Of a DNA stretch of 64,000 nt, positions 58,248 through 64,000 are shown piece by piece; within the stretch, counting starts at the first letter, position 1, and each line of letters begins with the position of its first letter. The stretch spans positions 1-64,000 of the forward strand of contig CALYBD010000006.1 in the NCBI GenBank assembly GCA_944393745.1. The letters are read 5' to 3'. Under the pieces are notes generated by a model. That model searched no databases. It was given only the letters and a program-made list of their open reading frames with translations, and was not told where the DNA came from. The DNA is from an uncultured Alphaproteobacteria bacterium (GTDB lineage: Bacteria > Pseudomonadota > Alphaproteobacteria > CAAGCB01 > CAG-977). A program made the position numbers and the translations under genes.

Positions 58248-59207
58248 ATGGAACAGGAACAATATCTGGAATTTGAAAAACCCATCGCCGAACTGGAAAG
58301 CAAAATCGAAGGCCTGCGACATTTAAGCAGCGCGGACAACGGCGTCAGCATTGCCGAAGAAATCAGCCGTCTGCAAAAAAAAGTCGAAAAACAGGTTAAT
58401 CAGCTGTATGCCAAGCTTACACCGTGGCAGAAAACCTTGGTTGCACGCCACCCCGACCGGCCGCATTGTTTGGATTATATCAACGGCCTGATTACGGATT
58501 TTACGGCTTTGGCCGGCGACCGTCTGTTTGCGGAAGACGCCGCCATTGTCGGCGGATTGGGTCGTTTTCAGGGACATTCCGTTATGGTCATCGGGCAAGA
58601 AAAAGGCCACGACATCGAAACCCGTTTAAAACACAGCTTCGGCATGGCAAAACCCGAAGGATACCGCAAGGTGATTCGTTTAATGAAATTGGCTGACAGA
58701 TTTGGGTTGCCGATTATTACGTTTGTCGATACGGCCGGCGCTTTCCCCGGATTGGAAGGCGAAGAACGCGGCCAGGCCGAAGCAATTGCTTCCTGCATTG
58801 ACCAAAGCTTTGCCGTTCGCGTCCCGCTGATCTGTTGTGTCATCGGCGAAGGCGGATCCGGCGGTGCAATTGCTTTGGCAACGGCCAACCGTTTATTGAT
58901 GCTGTCCAATTCTATTTATTCCGTTATCTCGCCGGAAGGCTGCGCGTCAATTTTGTGGCGTGACGGAACGCAGGCGCAAAAAGCGGCCGAAGCCTTGCAC
59001 TTAACGGCCGAAGATTTAAAAGCTTTGGGCGTCATTGACGAAATAATCCCAGAACCGACGGGCGGTGCGCATCGCGCCAAAGAAGCCACCGTTGCCGCAG
59101 TCGGAGACGCCATTGCCAAACATTTAAAGGAATTGTTGAAAATGGACCGCGACAAAATCCGCCGCGACAGAGAAGAAAAATTCCTTAAAATGACCCGCCT
59201 GCAATAG
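58248..59207 (+). CDS. accA: Acetyl-CoA carboxylase carboxyltransferase subunit alpha
   Basis: Alpha subunit (319 aa) that, with AccD, transfers carboxyl from biotin to acetyl-CoA for fatty acid synthesis. It shows LTPWQKTLVARHPDRP, GHDIETRLKHSFGMAKPEGY, TFVDTAGAFPGLEGEERGQ, the oxyanion GEGGSGGAIALA loop and ISPEGCASILWRD. It is a single gene ending in a terminator. Confidence 0.96.
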   Translation: MEQEQYLEFEKPIAELESKIEGLRHLSSADNGVSIAEEISRLQKKVEKQVNQLYAKLTPWQKTLVARHPDRPHCLDYINGLITDFTALAGDRLFAEDAAIVGGLGRFQGHSVMVIGQEKGHDIETRLKHSFGMAKPEGYRKVIRLMKLADRFGLPIITFVDTAGAFPGLEGEERGQAEAIASCIDQSFAVRVPLICCVIGEGGSGGAIALATANRLLMLSNSIYSVISPEGCASILWRDGTQAQKAAEALHLTAEDLKALGVIDEIIPEPTGGAHRAKEATVAAVGDAIAKHLKELLKMDRDKIRRDREEKFLKMTRLQ

Positions 59208-59221
59208 GAAAAACTAAAATT

Positions 59222-59248
59222 AAAGCCGGAATTTCCGGCTTTTTTTTC
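59222..59248 (+). terminator. Terminator of accA
   Basis: AAAGCCGG-AATT-CCGGCTTT stem followed by a T run, 15 bases past the stop. Confidence 0.85.
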
Positions 59249-59256
59249 AGGCAAAG

Positions 59257-59280
59257 AAAAAGCGCCCGACGGCGCTTTTT
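59257..59280 (-). terminator. Terminator of the rubrerythrin gene
   Basis: Perfect 10-bp stem AAAAAGCGCC / GGCGCTTTTT with a CGAC loop, 15 bases past the minus-strand stop; the A run gives the T tract on the minus strand. Confidence 0.85.
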
Positions 59281-59294
59281 CCCGATATAAAGAA

Positions 59295-59828
59295 TTAATA
59301 ATTTTCGGCGCGAACTTCGAAAAAGCTTTGCGGATGAGCGCAAACCGGGCAAACTTCCGGTGCTTTTTTGCCCATCACCAAATGACCGCAGTTGCGGCAT
59401 TCCCACATGGTTTCGCCGGCTTTTTCGAAAACGGCCTGCATTTCAACGTTTTTCAGCAAAGCACGATATCTTTCTTCATGCGCTTTTTCAATCGCGGCGA
59501 CAGCCCGGAACTGAGCCGCCAACTGAACAAAACCTTCTTCTTCGGCTTCTTTGGCAAAGGTGGCATACATATCCGTCCATTCGTAATTTTCGCCTTCGGC
59601 CGCATGAAGCAGATTCTGCGCCGTATCGCCTAATTCGCCCAAAGCTTTGAACCACAACTTTGCGTGTTCTTTTTCATTTTCAGCAGTTTTTGTAAACAAA
59701 GCCGCAATCTGTTCATAGCCTTCTTTTTTGGCAACGCTGGCAAAATACGTGTATTTGTTGCGCGCCTGGGATTCACCGGCAAAAGCCGTCATCAAATTCT
59801 TTTCCGTTTTTGATCCTTTTAATTCCAT
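59295..59828 (-). CDS. Rubrerythrin
   Basis: Di-iron peroxidase (177 aa) that removes hydrogen peroxide in anaerobes using reduced rubredoxin or NADH systems. The ferritin-like domain has the two Glu/ExxH sets ([38 protein letters not shown]), and the C-terminal rubredoxin domain has ECRNCGHL and CPVCAHP. It stands alone with its own terminator and a good ribosome binding site (AGGAG). Confidence 0.96.
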   Translation of the reverse strand: MELKGSKTEKNLMTAFAGESQARNKYTYFASVAKKEGYEQIAALFTKTAENEKEHAKLWFKALGELGDTAQNLLHAAEGENYEWTDMYATFAKEAEEEGFVQLAAQFRAVAAIEKAHEERYRALLKNVEMQAVFEKAGETMWECRNCGHLVMGKKAPEVCPVCAHPQSFFEVRAENY

Positions 59829-59904
59829 TTTTTTCTCCTATTAAAAAAGCATCAAGCAAAATTAGAGTGATTTTAAACTATATCTTTATAAATGCAATTC
59901 TTTT

Positions 59905-60684
59905 TTACAAAGTCCCTTTTCGCGGTATACAACAGCGGATTTTATCGTCATACAGGCTTTCGATCCGCACGTTGACGCCGTACAATGTTTGAATCAGCTC
60001 GGCGGTTATTGTTTCTTTGGGCAGACCGTCTGCCAGCATTTTCCGATCCGACAAAGCCAGAACGCGATCGGCGTATAAAAAAACGTGATCGGGAGAATGC
60101 GTTGAAAACAAAATCGTATATCCCTGATCCGCCAAAGCACGCATCTGCGCCAAAACGCGCAGACTGTTGCCGTAATCCAGATTGGCCGTCGGTTCGTCCA
60201 TAATCAAAACGTTTGTTTTTTGCGCCAAAGCACGCGCAATTAAAACCAGCTGTCGTTCTCCGCCGCTGATATGTCTGTATTCTCTGTCCTTTAAAAAAGA
60301 GATTCCCAATCGTTCCAAAGCCTGCAACGTAATTTCCGTTTGTTCTTTTGAAGGAAGCCGGAATCCTTTCAATCTTGCCGTCGTTCCCATCAGAACCATA
60401 TCAAACACGCCAAAATTAAAAGCGGTGTCATGAGATTGCGGAATATATGCCGCCAGCGACGCCAGTTGTTGCGCCGGCAAATGTTTTGTTTCCGTTGCGT
60501 TAATCGTTACTTTGCCGTCATAGTCGGTCAACAACCCCAAAATACATTTAAACAAAGTGCTTTTGCCGACACCGTTCGCCCCTAAAACAGCCGTCAAAGA
60601 CCCCGCGGGCAGATCAAATGAAATATCGTCCAGAATCCCGCGGCTGCCATAAGAAAAAGACAGATGATTCACGTTCAGTGTCAT
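59905..60684 (-). CDS. Iron-chelate type ABC transporter ATP-binding protein
   Basis: A 259-aa FecE/FepC-family ATPase. Walker A GANGVGKST, Q-loop YIPQSHDTAF, signature HISGGERQLV and Walker B VLIMDEPTANLD are present. It overlaps the permease gene by four bases. The usual substrates of this family are iron siderophores, haem or cobalamin; none can be chosen because no binding protein is encoded beside it. Confidence 0.93.
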   Translation of the reverse strand: MTLNVNHLSFSYGSRGILDDISFDLPAGSLTAVLGANGVGKSTLFKCILGLLTDYDGKVTINATETKHLPAQQLASLAAYIPQSHDTAFNFGVFDMVLMGTTARLKGFRLPSKEQTEITLQALERLGISFLKDREYRHISGGERQLVLIARALAQKTNVLIMDEPTANLDYGNSLRVLAQMRALADQGYTILFSTHSPDHVFLYADRVLALSDRKMLADGLPKETITAELIQTLYGVNVRIESLYDDKIRCCIPRKGTL

Positions 60685-61703
60685 GCGCTGCCCCCTTTTG
60701 CCGTAATCAGGTATAGAAAAAACGGCGCGCCGATAAACGCCGTCAAAATACCGATCGGAATTTCCGAAGACAGCATATTTCTGGCAACATCATCAACCAC
60801 GGGCAAAAAAGCAGCCCCCATCAGCATGGAAGCGGGCATCAGGTATCTGTAGTTGTTTCCGACCAATCGTCTGGCCATATGCGGGACAACCAACCCCACC
60901 CAACCGATAATGCCGCTGATTGCAACGGCCGCAGCCGTGATCAAAGAAGCGCAGAAGACAATGATCAAACGCATTTTTTTTGCATTGACGCCCAAAGCCC
61001 ATGCTTCTTCGTCCCCCAAAGTCAGCACATTGATTTTCCAGCGCAGCAAAAACAGCGGAATCAGTCCGACGGCCATAATGCCGGCAGAAAACAGCAGCGT
61101 TACCTGCCCTGATCCGGCCAGACTGCCCATCAACCAGTACGTAATTGCCGGCAGCTGATCGGTCGGATCGGCGACCAGCTTGATTAAAGACGTTGAGGCC
61201 GTAAACAAAGAACCGACGACAATTCCCGACAAGATCAATCCCAATATCTGGCGTCCCTGCGTTCTTTGACTGATCAGCCAGGCGGCACCGGTACACAGCA
61301 GACTGAAAAAGAAAGCGGCCCCGATAACGACAGAACCGTCCGCGCCGAACAATAAAGCTAAAGCAGCCCCGAAAGCAGCCCCGGCAGAAGCGCCCAAAAT
61401 ATCCGGGGAAGCCATCGGGTTTTGAAATACGCCCTGATAAGCGGCGCCGGCAGCCGACAAAGCGCATCCGACCAAACACCCTGTCAGTACGCGCGGCGCC
61501 CGTACATTCATAAATACCGTTTGCGCCTGTTCCGTCCAGAACGGCTCAACGGAAAGTATTTTTGACGTTAAAATGCCGAAAATTTCTTTTAACGAAAGCG
61601 GATAACGTCCGATTAAAAAAGAACCGACAATCACCATAAGCGCCAAAACGGCCAGAAAAAATATTTTCCGACGGGGATTATCTTCTTTTTTTAAGAATTT
61701 CAT
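60681..61703 (-). CDS. Iron-chelate type ABC transporter permease (FecCD family)
   Basis: A 340-aa inner-membrane permease with about ten helices. The family blocks AAGAAYQGVFQNPMASPDIL (vitamin B12/iron type), GASAGAAFGA and ISGIIGWVGLVVPHMARRL are clear. The N-terminus is short and basic. It is the first gene of a two-gene unit; no periplasmic binding protein or TonB receptor lies next to it. Confidence 0.93.
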   Translation of the reverse strand: MKFLKKEDNPRRKIFFLAVLALMVIVGSFLIGRYPLSLKEIFGILTSKILSVEPFWTEQAQTVFMNVRAPRVLTGCLVGCALSAAGAAYQGVFQNPMASPDILGASAGAAFGAALALLFGADGSVVIGAAFFFSLLCTGAAWLISQRTQGRQILGLILSGIVVGSLFTASTSLIKLVADPTDQLPAITYWLMGSLAGSGQVTLLFSAGIMAVGLIPLFLLRWKINVLTLGDEEAWALGVNAKKMRLIIVFCASLITAAAVAISGIIGWVGLVVPHMARRLVGNNYRYLMPASMLMGAAFLPVVDDVARNMLSSEIPIGILTAFIGAPFFLYLITAKGGSA

Positions 61704-61839
61704 CTGTGTTTTTCCGAATAATGTCTTTGTAAGACTTTATACATTTAAGCCTTAAAAAATCAAGACTGCCGATCAACAAAGATTGAACGAAAACATCAAA
61801 AAGATTATATTGCCTCCATCAATGATCGAAAGGAAAAAC

Positions 61840-62247
61840 ATGACAGACCGAATCGAAAAAGCAGTCGAACTGCGCAACACCAAAGGATACAACTGCGCTC
61901 AGGCCGTTTTGTGCGCGTATGCCGATTTATACGGACTTGATGAAAAAACGGCCCGCAAAATCGCGGAAGGATTCGGTTCCGGCATGGGCGGTATGGGGGA
62001 AACCTGCGGTGCCGTTACGGCCGCTTTTATGTTGATCGGATTAAAAAACGGTTCCGAACTGCCCGGAGATAAATCCTCCAGACCCGCCACCTATAAACAA
62101 ATCCGGGAAATTGCAGATGCTTTTAAAGAAAAAGCAGGTTCCGTTCTTTGCCGGGAGTTAAAAGGAAACGGCGGACGCCCCGTCTGTTCTTGCCCCGATT
62201 GTATCAGAACGGCGGCGGAATTGATTGAAAAAAACGCCGGGTTATAA
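61840..62247 (+). CDS. C_GCAxxG_C_C family protein
   Basis: A 135-aa probable redox protein with the pattern Cys (YNCAQAVL), GSGMGGMGETCGAVTAA and paired C-terminal cysteines (PVCSCPDC). The family is linked to iron-sulfur or redox roles in anaerobes, with no fixed function. The start at 61840 has GAAAGGA upstream; an in-frame ATG at 61783 lacks one. It is divergent from the iron-type ABC genes, which hints at shared metal physiology. Confidence 0.88.
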   Translation: MTDRIEKAVELRNTKGYNCAQAVLCAYADLYGLDEKTARKIAEGFGSGMGGMGETCGAVTAAFMLIGLKNGSELPGDKSSRPATYKQIREIADAFKEKAGSVLCRELKGNGGRPVCSCPDCIRTAAELIEKNAGL

Positions 62248-62274
62248 GTAAATCCGCCCCCTTTGACAAAAAAA

Positions 62275-62315
62275 TCAATCGTTCGATTGACTTTGAAAAA
62301 AAACATCTGTATAGT
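62275..62315 (+). promoter_or_regulatory. Promoter with palindromic operator of the TetR gene
   Basis: TTGACT (62287-62292) and TATAGT (62310-62315) are spaced by 17 bases. A perfect palindrome TCAATCGTTCGATTGA (62275-62290) overlaps the -35, and a further TTGACA lies at 62263. This layout predicts autorepression by the TetR protein encoded 33 bases downstream. Confidence 0.75.
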
Positions 62316-62348
62316 CATTCGATCATATTCGGACGGGGGTATATTCAG

Positions 62349-62999
62349 ATGATCAAAAATTCAAAAAAACGCTTGTTTGAAACGGCGCGTCATCTGTTCG
62401 CCCTGAAAGGATACCAGGAAACTTCAACGCGCGACATCGCGCAAAAGGCAAAGGTCAACATTTCGGCAATTACGTATTATTTCGGTGGCAAACTGGGATT
62501 ATACAGGGCCGTTTTGTCGGATATCGCCTGTCGGGTCAGAACAGAATTAAGCGAAAAAACGGAACATGCTTTAACTTTGCTGGCAAACGAAGAGGCTCCG
62601 TCACAAGAAGCGGAAACGCTTTTGCTTGAATTAATTTCCGATTTATGTTCTTTGCTGTGTTCCAAACGCCTGCCGAATGAAGACGCCGTTATTTTCCTGC
62701 GCGAATATTCCGCACCGGGAGAAGCGTTCGACACCTTGTACCGGGAATTGATCTCGCCCGTTTACAAATTGTTTTCCGATCTGATTGTTTCGGCCACCGG
62801 CAACGTTTTAAATAACGAAGACGCCGCGTTGTACACTTTTCAACTGTTCGCGCAAATGTTCGTTTTCCAGTCGCGCAAACAAACGATTTTAGAACATCTG
62901 GGCTGGCAGGAATATACGGAAAGAGAGATCAAAAAAATCACGGATATGATTTCGGATCATACCCGCGCCATTTTGGCTTTGTATAAAAACAAATACTAA
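62349..62999 (+). CDS. TetR/AcrR family transcriptional regulator (CecR-like)
   Basis: A 216-aa repressor. The helix-turn-helix is in the N-terminus (TSTRDIAQKAKVNISAITYY, FGGKLGLYRAVL), as in TetR proteins with a CecR/DUF1956-type C-terminal domain. GGGGGT precedes the start. The ligand is unknown. It is followed 15 bases later by the FadL-type gene, a likely regulated target together with itself. Confidence 0.9.
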   Translation: MIKNSKKRLFETARHLFALKGYQETSTRDIAQKAKVNISAITYYFGGKLGLYRAVLSDIACRVRTELSEKTEHALTLLANEEAPSQEAETLLLELISDLCSLLCSKRLPNEDAVIFLREYSAPGEAFDTLYRELISPVYKLFSDLIVSATGNVLNNEDAALYTFQLFAQMFVFQSRKQTILEHLGWQEYTEREIKKITDMISDHTRAILALYKNKY

Positions 63000-63014
63000 A
63001 AAATAGGATCACGA

Positions 63015-64000
63015 ATGAACTTTTCAACATCACATTCCGGGCGTCTTTTTGCACTTGTTTTTTCTGCAGGCGCTTTTTTAACCGGCCAGGCAAACGCCGC
63101 CGGCTTTCAGTTAACCGATTTTTCCATGACCGGTCTGGGGCGTTCTTACGCTGGGGCGGGCATTGTCGGCGACGATTATTCCGCCATCGCTTTCAACCCC
63201 GCCGGAATGGCTCTGAAAGGATCTGGCGCACAGGCCGGAGCCGCTTTGATCTGGCAACACGGCGATGTCAAAGGACACGCTGACAAAGCAGGTGTGAGCG
63301 CTTCCGGCAAAGAAGACGTCAGTATTCCTGTCGGTGTCCCTAATTTGTTTGCGCAATACAAAGTTTCCGATTCCGTTAATTTCGGATTGGGGGTTTATGC
63401 GCCGTTCGGTCTGGAAACAAAATATGACGGCGATTGGTTCGGATCGGACTTGGGGGTGCATTCGGCTCTGGAAGTTATTGATATCGCTCCGTCCCTTTCT
63501 TATCGCATCAACAATCAGTGGAGCGTCGGCGCGTCTTTGATCGCCCGCTATGGTCATGTCAAAATGACAAATACCTCTGCTATGGGATTCAGCGATTTTG
63601 ATATTGACGGATGGGGTTGGTACGGCCGTTTCGGCGTGATGTACGAAGCGTCCGAAAATACTCGTTTTGGCGTTGCTTATCAAACGCAGTCAACCGAAGT
63701 CGAACATACTCTGAAAGGGGATCATACAATTTTAGGCAGAGATTGGATCGGTGGTACCGTGACGGGATTGCCCGAACATTGGTTGTTATCAGGGTATCAT
63801 AAACACGGGAAGTTCGGTTATTCCGCTTCGGTTCGTTATAATCGCTGGGAACACTTTAACGATTTTACGTTAACGTCTTCCAGTCCTTTGGGATATCATA
63901 CCTCTAAATACAACTGGCAAAACACGTGGACTGTCGCTTTAGGCGTTGATTGGTATTACAACGATGTCTGGACGTTCCGCGCCGGTGTCGCTTTCGACGA
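63015..64000 (+). CDS. FadL/OmpP1-type outer-membrane transporter (cut by window end)
   Basis: Partial gene, 328 codons visible and open to the last base. A signal peptide (cleavage near QANA) is followed by GFQLTDFSMTGLGRSYAGAG and DDYSAIAFNPAGMAL, the N-terminal hatch motif with the conserved NPA of FadL proteins, and then alternating beta-barrel strands. FadL proteins import long-chain fatty acids or other hydrophobic compounds. AGGA precedes the start. It probably forms an operon with the TetR gene. Confidence 0.92.
   Translation, partial: MNFSTSHSGRLFALVFSAGAFLTGQANAAGFQLTDFSMTGLGRSYAGAGIVGDDYSAIAFNPAGMALKGSGAQAGAALIWQHGDVKGHADKAGVSASGKEDVSIPVGVPNLFAQYKVSDSVNFGLGVYAPFGLETKYDGDWFGSDLGVHSALEVIDIAPSLSYRINNQWSVGASLIARYGHVKMTNTSAMGFSDFDIDGWGWYGRFGVMYEASENTRFGVAYQTQSTEVEHTLKGDHTILGRDWIGGTVTGLPEHWLLSGYHKHGKFGYSASVRYNRWEHFNDFTLTSSSPLGYHTSKYNWQNTWTVALGVDWYYNDVWTFRAGVAFD

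Overview
The window reads as chromosome of an anaerobic, fermentative Gram-negative alphaproteobacterium, probably a host- or gut-associated lineage. MipZ (a division-site ATPase known only from Alphaproteobacteria), a DUF2889 protein next to aroK/aroB, and LptD/LptF with SurA point to an alphaproteobacterial outer-membraned cell. A three-gene [FeFe] hydrogenase (hydCBA), rubrerythrin and an iron-dependent alcohol dehydrogenase point to an anaerobic, H2-handling metabolism. The lineage is inferred from gene content only. I see no tRNA, rRNA, CRISPR array or insertion sequence.

Layout. 1-2.2 kb: a secreted cysteine-rich tandem-repeat protein downstream of a 16-base poly-C tract. 2.7-5.7 kb (minus): two overlapping phosphohexomutase genes. 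5.8-6.6 kb (minus): mipZ. 6.8-11.2 kb: hydC-hydB-hydA. 11.3-14.8 kb: a lipoprotein, a putative metallopeptidase, trxB and a lysine-rich unknown. 14.8-15.3 kb: a GC-rich repeat cluster between convergent genes. 15.3-18.2 kb (minus): aroK-aroB-DUF2889-J-domain protein. 18.3-27.8 kb: a tightly coupled run with a 46-aa membrane protein, a secreted unknown, xerD, lptF, lptD, surA, rsmA, yggT-like, DUF167 and folD. 27.8-34.4 kb (minus): F1-ATPase atpHAGDC plus a MATE transporter.

34.5-53.6 kb is the most unusual part. On the minus strand lie VirB2-like pilin, VirB3-like and VirB4 ATPase genes, then five exported proteins, at least four of them helical and VirB5/TrbJ-like. Divergent from them on the plus strand lie a membrane-anchored OmpA-like protein and an R64/Tcp-type IVb pilus set: PilL/TcpQ-like lipoprotein, PilN secretin, PilO, PilP, PilQ ATPase and PilR platform. 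No type IV pilin, prepilin peptidase, VirB6-VirB10 or VirB11 is visible. The parts of two machines that normally work separately therefore sit head to head. I propose a hybrid envelope apparatus in which a VirB2/B3/B4 pilus may use a type IVb secretin route; this is inference.

53.9-64 kb: oligoendopeptidase F, iron alcohol dehydrogenase, an unknown membrane protein, accA, rubrerythrin, an iron-chelate type ABC importer (ATPase and permease, no binding protein), a C_GCAxxG_C_C family protein, a TetR regulator with a palindromic operator, and a FadL-type outer-membrane protein cut by the window end.
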